Source: Synechococcus sp. MED850
Lineage (GTDB): Bacteria > Cyanobacteriota > Cyanobacteriia > PCC-6307 > Cyanobiaceae
Assembly: GCA_002700765.1 (NCBI GenBank)
Contig: PAEP01000042.1
Coordinates: forward strand, 66,005 to 81,069
Length of the DNA: 15,065 nucleotides
Direction: 5' to 3'
Shown here one piece after another: positions 8,294 to 15,065 of this stretch. A model generated the notes under the pieces. That model had not been told where the DNA came from. It worked only from the letters and a program-made list of their open reading frames with translations, and did no database searches. Numbering within the stretch: position 1 is the stretch's first letter; every line of letters starts with the position of its first letter. A program made the position numbers and the translations under genes.

Positions 8294-8742
8294 GGCGGTG
8301 CCAAGGACCGCTGCACATCCCAGAGCTCTTGGAGTGTGATGCTGCCGTCCCGATTGCGATCAAAACCATCAAATTGACGGGACAACCAGGGGATGCTGCT
8401 GGCCTCGCCGCGGCTTAACTTCTGATCATTGTTCAGATCCGCTCGCCTGAAGCGACGCTTGAGCCGCTTCCCGCCAGGTTCTCCTCCGGTGGAGCGAAGG
8501 TCGTCGAGCAGCAGATACGTGCGCCCTTGCTGTCGCTTCAGCCTGCGCCGAAGCGCACGCTGATCTTTGAGTTCACCGGCATCGAGCTTCCCGTCACTGT
8601 TGGCGTCGAGACTGACGAACAACGCCTCCATCCGGTCGTTGTAAACACGCATGGGTTGACCTTGGGGCCCTGCTTGCGCAGGACCAGAGATCAACAAGGA
8701 CAGGGCCAGAATCAGCACCCCGATGCATGGAGACTTGGGCAT
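8278..8742 (-). CDS. Secreted EF-hand calcium-binding protein
   Basis: This 154-residue protein has a cleavable signal peptide: a hydrophobic run from about residue 7 to 20 and a likely cut after GPAQA (residue 24), so the mature protein is periplasmic or exported. Three EF-hand loops are visible. Loop 1 is D46-N48-D50 ending in E57 (DANSDGKLDAGE), loop 2 is D102-N104-D106 ending in E113 (DLNNDQKLSRGE), and loop 3 is D128-N130-D132 ending in E139 (DRNRDGSITLQE). Loop 2 has Gln where position 6 is normally Gly, so it may bind more weakly. A basic linker (RRRLKRQQGR) sits between loops 1 and 2. AGGGTGAG just upstream of the ATG serves as Shine-Dalgarno. The gene is tail to tail with the preceding membrane protein gene. 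A calcium sensor or buffer role is likely but unproven. Confidence 0.88.
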   Translation of the reverse strand: MPKSPCIGVLILALSLLISGPAQAGPQGQPMRVYNDRMEALFVSLDANSDGKLDAGELKDQRALRRRLKRQQGRTYLLLDDLRSTGGEPGGKRLKRRFRRADLNNDQKLSRGEASSIPWLSRQFDGFDRNRDGSITLQELWDVQRSLAPPQRRP

Positions 8743-8898
8743 GGGCTCACCCTATGGAAACCAAGGCGCTGAAGCCATGACTGAATCGTGACCAAATCCC
8801 TGAAGATGTGTCGCGTGAGGTCACAACAAACCACGCGTTCAGGCCGAGCACTCAGCCAGCCACAACATTGAAACAGCTGCTCACTTATCACCAATGCG

Positions 8899-8925
8899 AA
8901 AAAAACGCCCTGCCGCAGCAAGGCG
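8899..8925 (-). terminator. Rho-independent terminator of the RTX protein gene
   Basis: Read on the minus strand, CGCCTTGC-TGCG-GGCAGGGCG-type sequence forms an eight-pair stem (8906-8925, one G-U pair) with a four-base loop, followed directly by seven T (8905-8899). It lies 56 bases downstream of the RTX gene stop codon at 8982 and before the EF-hand gene, so the EF-hand gene is expected to have its own promoter in 8743-8898. Confidence 0.87.
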
Positions 8926-8981
8926 CTGAATCAAACATTGGCGATTGACCGGATTAACCAGTTGTCAGCGCCAAGACAGCA

Positions 8982-11897
8982 CTAGGCCAAGGTTGGATCA
9001 ATCACCGCAAGCGTTGTGGAATCAAGCAGGTGTGTGCTAGGCATCTCTGAGAGATCAAATCCTTCAAATCCAACCGTATTGAACTTTGCCTGACCATCAT
9101 TTCTATACATAAGAACATTCTTACCGGGCTGAACAACAAGGTTGCTCCCAGAACGCTTACTTTTTTTCAGGGAAGTTGAATCGGAAATTTTCAACTCCTC
9201 TATGTTGGCAAATACAATAATATCGCTCTTTGGATTAAAGTTAAGAACTTCTTCGTCGCCGGATTCAACAACAACAACATCGGTAGAACGCTTCTTTGAA
9301 AGCTGATAACGATCATCCCCTGCACCACCAGTCGTAATGTTGCGGCCTTTGCCAGGAAAGATCAAGTCATCACCAAACCCACCCTCAATTGTGTCATCAC
9401 CTTTTTTGCCATAAATTGCGTTATCCGTCGCACTGCCAACCAACAGATCATTCTTCTTGCTGCCTTGGATTCCTCGACGCGCTTTGCCTCCAAAATCATT
9501 ATCAACCCCGAGCAACACAGTGCCCCCATCGCCGATGGAACTGGAATCCTTTGATACTCTTCCGCGGGGTGTCGTCGAATCAAAATGCTCAATTCCGCGG
9601 GCATCAACCAGAAGGAACTCGTCAGATTCTCGAATCACCTGCAAAGCATCTCCGGTGCGCTTCACATAAACATTCATCTGTGGCGAGGCTTCTTTCGTAT
9701 TAATAATGAGTGTGTCAAAGCCCTCACCGCCATCGACCTTTGTTGTTTTAGAAAAACCTGTTGAAGTATCACCATTCCAGGCAGGATTAAATGAGATTGA
9801 AATCGTATCGTCCGAGGAGCTTCCTTTTATATTGCCACCTGCTCCCGATATAATATTGTATTGATTCGTTGTTGGCTTGCCAAGTTTTCCCAAGTCAATA
9901 TCACTGGCTCCATACATATAAAAATTCTCAATATTCCGCAAAACACCAACGCCATCCTTGCTTCCATTCAATGATCGCGCTTTAACCTCATTTGATTTAA
10001 CGGCCGTCAATGTGACGGGCTCCAGCGGATAGCCTTTCGGACCTCCGGAATAAGACACAAGATCAGATCCGGGCCCACCATTCACAATGTCGTTGCCAAA
10101 AAATGGGAAGATCATGTCATCACCACGCCCAGACAAGATATCTTCGCTTCCATCCGATCCATAGATCCAATCAGAGCCTTGTGATGTTTCCATTTCGATA
10201 ACATCATCGTATGGCAGCGAATTCACACTGCGGTCAACATACATATCCACAGCTCCAGGGCCATAAGAAGCGCTGCGCCCAATTACTTCAAATGGCTTTT
10301 TGATACGAGTACCCAACATCCACATTGTCGCATTCTCGTTCTTACCTTTAACAAGCATGTCCTGCAAAGCAACCTCATCACTAAGATTATCGGCGTTCCT
10401 TAAAGCTGTTTTAGAAGCATCTGTCAGCTCAATTTCTAAAAATGGTAAATCTTTATTGGAACCGGTGTCATACGTAAAAGAGATTTTTTGGCCATCCAAT
10501 ATGTTAAACTTAACATTTTGCCCCTTATACGCAGGAAAGGTGACAATGTCATCGCCTAACTCGAAGTCTTTAATTTTAACTCTTGTTCTTTTCAATGCAA
10601 GGTCCAATTCCGCAAGGCTCACGTTGCTATCAGTTGCCAGAGCGGCCCGCATATCCTCCTGATTCTTCTTGTTTACATCAAGAGCCTTGTCGCGAACATC
10701 GGCCATCATCACTTGCTCTTCGACATAAGTAAGGTGATCTTGTGCGAAATCAGATGCAATCATCCCTGCAGCTCCAGCACCAGGCAGCCCAGGCACGAGG
10801 CCTGTTACAGTTCCCAAGGAAGTAGCAATACTATCTTCCAAGAGATTAAAAGACGCTTCTTTGGCACGATCTTCAGTAAACATTGTTTCTACATACGATC
10901 TGTCCGCCTTGGCCTGATACTCTTTCATGATTTGATTTTCAGTGTCTGGCACAATCTTGCGCCAGATTCTGTTCATTGGATTGTCAGGATTGGTTAGGTC
11001 TGATGTAATGCCTGCAACTGTGGAGCCGTTTTCAAATGAGACGTTAAAACGATCAGATAGATCTGTACCTTGAAGCACAGTATCAGAGAAATCGGCAACA
11101 GATGCAACTCTCGGAACTGAGATACCTGAAAAAGCTGGTGCCGTATTTGTTAACTGATAGGCTTTTGTTTTTCCATTGATTAGGATTGAATCATTTGAGC
11201 CTGGATTGACTTTGGTACGATCGTCACGTTTCTTTCCAACAAAAACCTCATTGACGGCAACATCAATTGGTCCACCATCGCTCCAGATCAAATTGTTTTT
11301 GGGTTCCGATTGATAGAAACTGACCTGATCAAGATTCAGGGAAGCACGTGTGGATACCCCGCTGTTTCGATTGGCAGTACGACTTAAAATCGCAATCGCA
11401 TCGCCCTTCCCCAGACCTGCTTGCCCAGGCGTGCCCCCACCAGGTTGGCTTGGATCTGGTCCTTGCAGAAATAAATTCTTTCCACTGGCGGACGCACCTC
11501 GCCCACCGCTTCCACCCCGACCACCTCCATATCCAGCGTTGCCGCCCCGTCCGCCATAACCACCGCGATAGAACGTGATGTATGGAACAGCCGCACATGT
11601 GAAAAAGGTGTCATTAAAGTTCCAGGCACCGCCACCGCCTCCGCCGCCGCCACCGCCGCCCATCCCAAAATTGATGGAATTTTCTCCGTTAGCTCCTCCT
11701 TTTCCGCCGTGATATGCATTGCTTGTTTTACCTTGGCAAATTGAGTTACCTGTACCCGAGCCCCCTCCAGCTCCCCCGCGTGGCGCTAACTTCTCGTCGT
11801 ATGCCAGTTCTCCTTCAACCGACTTTCTGGGCGGAATCGATGACAGGCCTCCCTTTCCGCCCGTCGTACCTGGTGCTGCATCGCGTTGCTTGAACAA
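8982..11897 (-). CDS. Large glycine-rich RTX-type calcium-binding protein, main part
   Basis: This is a 971-residue frame opening at a TTG (11897) that is probably not a real start: the frame most likely continues the upstream frame after a one-base shift near 11920. The first 165 residues are glycine-rich, with an 11-Gly run ending at residue 90 and GGYGGRGGNAGYGGGRGG at 112-129. The middle (about 330-540) contains a hydrophobic patch (GTVTGLVPGLPGAGAAGMI) and helical segments. Two clusters of hemolysin-type GGxGxDxx repeats follow, at about 580-616 (SGRGDDMIF, NGGPGSDLV) and 812-862 (GKKGDDTIEGGFGDDLIF, TTGGAGDDRYQL). These fold as a calcium-bound beta roll. RTX proteins are exported by type I systems using an uncleaved C-terminal signal, which fits the lack of a signal peptide; that export route is inferred, since no transporter is in view. 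Codon use is AT-richer than in the left half. An adhesin or surface role is likely. Confidence 0.85.
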   Translation of the reverse strand: MFKQRDAAPGTTGGKGGLSSIPPRKSVEGELAYDEKLAPRGGAGGGSGTGNSICQGKTSNAYHGGKGGANGENSINFGMGGGGGGGGGGGAWNFNDTFFTCAAVPYITFYRGGYGGRGGNAGYGGGRGGSGGRGASASGKNLFLQGPDPSQPGGGTPGQAGLGKGDAIAILSRTANRNSGVSTRASLNLDQVSFYQSEPKNNLIWSDGGPIDVAVNEVFVGKKRDDRTKVNPGSNDSILINGKTKAYQLTNTAPAFSGISVPRVASVADFSDTVLQGTDLSDRFNVSFENGSTVAGITSDLTNPDNPMNRIWRKIVPDTENQIMKEYQAKADRSYVETMFTEDRAKEASFNLLEDSIATSLGTVTGLVPGLPGAGAAGMIASDFAQDHLTYVEEQVMMADVRDKALDVNKKNQEDMRAALATDSNVSLAELDLALKRTRVKIKDFELGDDIVTFPAYKGQNVKFNILDGQKISFTYDTGSNKDLPFLEIELTDASKTALRNADNLSDEVALQDMLVKGKNENATMWMLGTRIKKPFEVIGRSASYGPGAVDMYVDRSVNSLPYDDVIEMETSQGSDWIYGSDGSEDILSGRGDDMIFPFFGNDIVNGGPGSDLVSYSGGPKGYPLEPVTLTAVKSNEVKARSLNGSKDGVGVLRNIENFYMYGASDIDLGKLGKPTTNQYNIISGAGGNIKGSSSDDTISISFNPAWNGDTSTGFSKTTKVDGGEGFDTLIINTKEASPQMNVYVKRTGDALQVIRESDEFLLVDARGIEHFDSTTPRGRVSKDSSSIGDGGTVLLGVDNDFGGKARRGIQGSKKNDLLVGSATDNAIYGKKGDDTIEGGFGDDLIFPGKGRNITTGGAGDDRYQLSKKRSTDVVVVESGDEEVLNFNPKSDIIVFANIEELKISDSTSLKKSKRSGSNLVVQPGKNVLMYRNDGQAKFNTVGFEGFDLSEMPSTHLLDSTTLAVIDPTLA

Positions 11898-12505
11898 ATC
11901 CGCAAAAGTTGCACCATCTCCCCTCTGGCTGGCGCACCACCGCTGCCACCCACGGCAGTGAGATCTTGAAAAATTGAATTTCTAATCGTTAAATCACCTG
12001 CAATTAACGAGATTCCGCCACCTGTCCCAAGGCCACCACCCGCGCCGTTGCTTCCATCACCACCTTGTGCTTTGTTGCGAATAAAACTAACATTGTTAAT
12101 TACAACACTAGGCGGATTAAGATTTGAATGTTGATATGCTGAGTAAAGGTAATCAGTATCACCAACATACAGCATACTGCCATTTACCCCACCAGTATTA
12201 TCATCACTCATCTTGCTAATCGTTTTTTGCCGTGAATTAGCCGCCAGATCCGCAACCAAGATCACAGAGCGTGGATTGGTCTGATTGATGGTTATATTGT
12301 TCCTGTAAATATTAGGCAGAGGACTCTGCAATTCAATTGTGAAGTAACCAGTTGTCAGCTCGTTACTTGGACTTTTATCACTTTTAAAGACAATATTAAA
12401 ATTTCCTGCTGTCTCTTGCGACTTCGTCAACGCAGCACGCAAACTATTAGGACCACTGTCGTTATTATTTCTAACGAAGAGAGTTGCCGTTTCGTGTGCA
12501 GACAT
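11786..12505 (-). CDS. N-terminal part of the RTX/glycine-rich surface protein (frame-split)
   Basis: This 239-residue frame begins at an ATG (12505); a stop lies 12 codons upstream in frame, so the 5' end is closed. It opens with ATLFVRNNNDSGPNSLRAAL, the start pattern of many bacterial beta-helix or adhesin-like exported proteins. Beta strands follow, then a glycine-rich segment (GAGGGLGTGGGISLIAGD, 155-171) and GGSGGAPARG at 186-195. After residue 195 the sequence turns into a basic, cysteine-containing tail unlike the rest. The neighbouring frame, starting at 11921, continues with glycine-rich protein (GDGATFADLFKQ). The true product is therefore most likely one protein of about 195 + 979 = 1,174 residues, and the last 44 residues of this frame are out-of-frame sequence. 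No signal peptide is seen. Confidence 0.75.
   Translation of the reverse strand: MSAHETATLFVRNNNDSGPNSLRAALTKSQETAGNFNIVFKSDKSPSNELTTGYFTIELQSPLPNIYRNNITINQTNPRSVILVADLAANSRQKTISKMSDDNTGGVNGSMLYVGDTDYLYSAYQHSNLNPPSVVINNVSFIRNKAQGGDGSNGAGGGLGTGGGISLIAGDLTIRNSIFQDLTAVGGSGGAPARGEMVQLLRICSSNAMQHQVRRAEREACHRFRPESRLKENWHTTRS
11918..11923 (-). other. Frameshift point joining the two RTX gene frames
   Basis: The upstream frame reads Ala-Arg-Gly up to 11921 and the downstream frame takes over from Gly-Asp-Gly at 11921-11913. One extra base is needed to join them. The minus strand has four G at 11923-11920; a fifth G would give Ala-Arg-Gly-Gly-Asp-Gly in one frame. I see no canonical -1 slippery heptamer at the join, so a one-base deletion or a sequencing error is favoured over programmed frameshifting. 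Confidence 0.7.
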
Positions 12506-12963
12506 AATACCGAAGTAGGGAAAACAGAAACACTCGCCATTTCATCCGCGATCGCAGAAAAATGCAGAGTGAATTTCAATTATTCAAAATCACCAATGAG
12601 GCTCACCAACATGAACTTTATGTTTTAAGATTTTTGCAACGAACAACAAACAATTATTTAAAAGGATTTCATTTGCTCATGCCAATCGCATTCCAAGCCA
12701 ACTTTGATCAAGCGCTGGGATTGCATACCAACCTTTCGAGAATCTCTAACTCAATGAATATTATTTTAAGGCAGAAAAAACCTCCTATGCAAAGTTTCTC
12801 TTCTAAAAAGCGTCCAAGCTTTTCGTTCGCCCTAGTCCAATCCAACTTGACCTTCCCCTTTCGTGCATGGGAAAGGGGAGCAATCTGCCTCCTCATCATG
12901 CGATAACTTGTTCCTATCAAGCCAACGAAATGTTTTCTACTTCTTTTCATAACTGATGAATTG
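12506..12963. other. Noncoding AT-rich spacer between RTX and subtilase genes
   Basis: No credible gene is seen in these 458 bases. Short open frames on both strands lack family features. The stretch should carry the RTX gene promoter near its left end; I cannot name clear boxes. Near its right end is a nine-pair perfect inverted repeat, listed separately. There is one GCGATCGC (HIP1-type) octamer at 12548-12555. Confidence 0.6.
12854..12879. repeat. Perfect inverted repeat, possible mRNA 3'-end hairpin
   Basis: TCCCCTTTC (12854-12862) and GAAAGGGGA (12871-12879) form a nine-pair stem with an eight-base loop. It lies 85 to 110 bases beyond the stop codon of the subtilase gene. Neither strand has a T-run after the stem, so it is not a standard intrinsic terminator. 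It could protect the mRNA 3' end, or be a protein-binding site upstream of the RTX gene. Confidence 0.6.
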
Positions 12964-14664
12964 CTATTCAATGACCGGTGTGACTGGACCGCCGTCAATT
13001 TGATACTCACAGTTCGTGGCCTCAAAAATCATGTCGGCCAAATGCAATGTTCTTCCTTCCTCTACATAGGGTATTAATGTCTCAAAAGATCGCGAATGAT
13101 TCAGAATCATTTTTTTAACCTCTTTTGCACTTAAATCATTTCTAAATTCCCTTAACATTCCAGCAGCCCCAGAGACCATTGGTGCCGCCATTGAAGTGCC
13201 TAGTGAAGGTGCATAGCGACCACCTTTGATGGTGCTGTAAATCTGGAATGATCGAGTTTCTTCCTCGTTAGATTCATTATCCTGAACGGGAATAATACTA
13301 CCGGTGATTGGATCAAATTCATAATTGATTTGTCTTGATCCACCAGGTGCTGCGATGTCTACACGGCTAGCATGACTAGAATAAGAAGGTAATCTCATAT
13401 TGGATGCAACTGATCCCACCAAAATAATATTATCAGTTTTCAAAGCGTAATCATATGGCGCAATGATATTCCTTGAAAGATCACCAATATTCGCCCACTT
13501 GCTTACATCAAAATCAACCTGTCCATAATTACCTGCCGCCATAACAATTAAAACATCTTTCTTGCGAGCATTTGAAAATGCCTTTCGATAACCCTTTATC
13601 GTCTTTACCAAATCCTTATCAAGAAACTTCATCTTTGCTTTTGACAAGTCCGATTGAGCTAATTTGATCGGATTACCCAAAGACATATTAATGATATTAG
13701 CCCCATTTTTGACTGCGAAGTTAATCGCCTTGATGATATGGTCATCAGAAGCTTTCTCCTCTTCTGACAAAATATTTAAACCCATAATTTTTGAATTCCA
13801 GCTAATGCCAGCAATACCTTCGTTGTTGTTTGCAGTAGCAGCAATAATTCCAGCAACATGCGTGCCATGATTCGATGCACGCTCAGGTGTATTGGGTTTG
13901 CTGTTAACCACGTCCCAGCCGTTTAAAACCTGTTTATTGGATGAATTATTTAGCTTACCAGTCCAGATATTATCTTTTAAATCGGGGTGAGTGATATCAA
14001 CGCCGCCATCAATCACAGCAATCACCGAAGATTTGCCGTTTTGGCCACGATCAGTAAGATATTCATTGCACCACCAGGCTTCCGGTGCACCGATATCAAA
14101 ATTCAGAAAGGTATTAACATTTTGATTGGAATCATTTTTGTCATAAGTGAGATTATATAAATGCCATTGATTGCTAAAATAAGGATCATTCGGAAGTAAC
14201 ATTTCTGAACTTTGATTTTTCGGGAAAGGTTCAAAAGTCAATTTAAATTTCGACTGATTTGGCTTGATTCGCTTGGGCGAATTTTTTACAATGCTGATGT
14301 AATATGATTGTCCTTTTTCAAAGGTGGAAAACATGAATTCATCTTTCTTCCCATACTTTGTAGAGCTCGTAAGCGGGAAGGCTCTATTGAGTGCTGGGTT
14401 CTTTTTGTAAGTATAGATATCAAAATCGGCATCAATGCTCAAGGAGATATAACAATCAAGATTTTGTTTTGGCTTGACTTTGATAATCTGATGCGATCCT
14501 CTTTTTGCATTGGCAACCGATTTGATCACGAGCGGGTTTTGATCGCTCGACAGATTGATTGTGGTTTTATTGATTGACGCACCAGTTCTCGAACTCGCAA
14601 TGGGCTTGAAGTCAGATTTTCCAAGAGTGAGCATGAAAAATAGAAGTCCAATATTGTTCACCAT
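12964..14664 (-). CDS. Subtilisin-like serine protease (S8 family), secreted
   Basis: This 566-residue protein has all four S8 active-site elements: Asp219 in AVIDGGVDITHPDL, His266 in NHGTHVAGI, the oxyanion Asn379 in VMAAGNYG, and Ser491 in GTSMAAPMVSGAAGM. The segment LPNDPYFSNQWHLYN (157-171) is the usual entry to the catalytic domain. Residues about 44-145 precede it and look like a beta-sandwich of the pre-peptidase C-terminal (PPC) type (SISLSIDADFDIYTY, GQSYYISIV) rather than a normal I9 propeptide. The start has a short hydrophobic run (IGLLFFMLTL) that could be a signal peptide, though it lacks positive residues. An acidic insert (DNESNEEETRSF, 462-473) interrupts the region before the Ser. 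Base and codon use is AT-rich, unlike the left-hand genes. It probably acts outside the cytoplasm; whether it processes the adjacent RTX protein is unknown. Confidence 0.92.
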   Translation of the reverse strand: MVNNIGLLFFMLTLGKSDFKPIASSRTGASINKTTINLSSDQNPLVIKSVANAKRGSHQIIKVKPKQNLDCYISLSIDADFDIYTYKKNPALNRAFPLTSSTKYGKKDEFMFSTFEKGQSYYISIVKNSPKRIKPNQSKFKLTFEPFPKNQSSEMLLPNDPYFSNQWHLYNLTYDKNDSNQNVNTFLNFDIGAPEAWWCNEYLTDRGQNGKSSVIAVIDGGVDITHPDLKDNIWTGKLNNSSNKQVLNGWDVVNSKPNTPERASNHGTHVAGIIAATANNNEGIAGISWNSKIMGLNILSEEEKASDDHIIKAINFAVKNGANIINMSLGNPIKLAQSDLSKAKMKFLDKDLVKTIKGYRKAFSNARKKDVLIVMAAGNYGQVDFDVSKWANIGDLSRNIIAPYDYALKTDNIILVGSVASNMRLPSYSSHASRVDIAAPGGSRQINYEFDPITGSIIPVQDNESNEEETRSFQIYSTIKGGRYAPSLGTSMAAPMVSGAAGMLREFRNDLSAKEVKKMILNHSRSFETLIPYVEEGRTLHLADMIFEATNCEYQIDGGPVTPVIE

Positions 14665-14996
14665 AGCTCACTGCACTTATAGATTTTTAAAGGAAACATT
14701 ATTTTTTCAAATTCTCTTTTATGAATCATCTTAATCAACTAGAGAAAAGATACTTTCCTGAAGCGGATCTGTTTTAATTTCGCAGGATCATCGCATCCTT
14801 CAAAATTCACAATTACGTATCAGTGCTGCAACAAAGTCTTAAAGGAAAATGCTTCAGGGGTCGAAAAACATGCCTTGAGCGAGGCTTCGACGCTCCAGAT
14901 GCACGATTGCTCGCATGTTCGTCACAATTCAGTCATGTTATCTAAACAGGAGCCCCTATATTTACTCAAGAGTGATAACTTCAAAAGGCTAAACAG
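14665..14996. promoter_or_regulatory. Divergent spacer between subtilase and response-regulator-like gene
   Basis: These 332 bases separate two divergent genes and should hold both promoters. No gene, tRNA or tandem Pho-box/NtcA-like site is evident. The most structured element is a nested inverted repeat at 14860-14891. A possible -10-like TTATCT occurs near 14938, with no convincing -35 box. Confidence 0.4.
14860..14891. repeat. Nested inverted repeat upstream of the last gene
   Basis: An outer GTCGAA/TTCGAC pair (14860-14865 and 14886-14891) encloses an inner GCCT-TGAGCG-AGGC hairpin, with a six-base bulge on the 5' side. The arms are short, so chance cannot be excluded. Its place 105 bases before the next start codon would suit a regulatory site. 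Confidence 0.35.
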
Positions 14997-15065
14997 ATGC
15001 TTTCAACTTTATCTGAACGCATGTCCACCAAAGATCAACAAGCATCAAAAATCTGGGTTGTCGAT
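14997..15065 (+). CDS. Probable response regulator, first 23 codons only (runs off right edge)
   Basis: An ATG at 14997 opens a frame that stays open to the last base. AAGG sits eight bases upstream of it. Residues 18-23 read KIWVVD, the first beta strand and first acidic residue of the CheY-like receiver pattern (normally VVDDD), preceded by a polar leader. A second in-frame ATG at 15021 is an alternative start. From the pattern, an OmpR-type two-component response regulator is likely, but the phosphoacceptor Asp and output domain are outside the window, so this is a tentative call. Confidence 0.6.
   Translation, partial: MLSTLSERMSTKDQQASKIWVVD

Noticed and set aside
8743..8981. Small frames or an RNA gene between the EF-hand and RTX genes
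   Set aside because: Apart from the terminator at 8899-8925, no start with a ribosome site, no tRNA-like fold and no conserved motif was seen.
11910..11930. Programmed -1 ribosomal frameshifting at the RTX gene split
   Set aside because: The shift direction would fit, but no X XXY YYZ heptamer in the upstream frame and no evident downstream structure were found; a lost G in a G-run is simpler.
12548..12555. GCGATCGC octamer (HIP1-type)
   Set aside because: A single copy in the spacer is expected by chance and gives no functional information.
12562..12906. 114-codon plus-strand frame in the subtilase-RTX spacer
   Set aside because: It has no Shine-Dalgarno, no domain and unremarkable composition, and the inverted repeat lies inside it; it is probably chance in noncoding DNA.
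14676..14681. TATAAG on the minus strand as the subtilase -10 box
   Set aside because: It is only 11 bases from the start codon and has no -35 at a suitable distance, so it would leave almost no leader.

Overview
The window looks like a chromosome segment of a marine picocyanobacterium, most likely a marine Synechococcus. The evidence is the gene content: chlH for chlorophyll synthesis, a high-light-inducible protein, the paired cyanobacterial families DUF3038/DUF4335, a DUF2949 protein, and compact GC-rich housekeeping genes. The strain cannot be named from the sequence alone.

Layout. From 1 to about 8,900 the DNA is GC-rich, dense and ordinary. The N-terminal 62% or so of chlH runs leftwards off the edge. 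Divergent from it are dapB, a two-helix membrane protein, an Hli protein, a UbiH-type flavin monooxygenase and a DUF2949 protein. apt lies on the minus strand, overlapping the DUF2949 gene tail to tail. Divergent from apt are the DUF3038 and DUF4335 genes, then a small unknown protein and a two-helix membrane protein that overlap by ATGA. A secreted EF-hand protein follows on the minus strand and overlaps the membrane protein gene tail to tail by 16 bases.

From about 8,980 to 14,700 the character changes. The DNA is visibly AT-richer, all genes are on the minus strand and the spacers are longer. This block holds a large glycine-rich protein with RTX calcium-binding repeats and, upstream of it, a secreted subtilisin-like protease. 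The RTX protein is split into two overlapping frames. The join falls in a glycine-rich stretch at a G-run (11,920-11,923), so it is most simply one gene of about 1,174 residues carrying a single-base deletion or a sequence error. A clear rho-independent terminator lies 56 bases downstream of it. The last 69 bases hold the start of a plus-strand gene that resembles the N-terminus of a response regulator.

How the parts fit. The left part covers pigment, quinone-type redox, lysine and purine-salvage functions, with no sign of one integrated pathway. The AT-rich block looks like an accessory cell-surface or secretion module: a calcium-dependent secreted protein next to a secreted protease, with an EF-hand protein beside them. 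No type I secretion components are visible here. The points most worth a second look are the split RTX gene, the protease/RTX pairing, the altered FAD motif of the UbiH-like protein, and the apt/DUF3038 head-to-head pair with almost no space for promoters.
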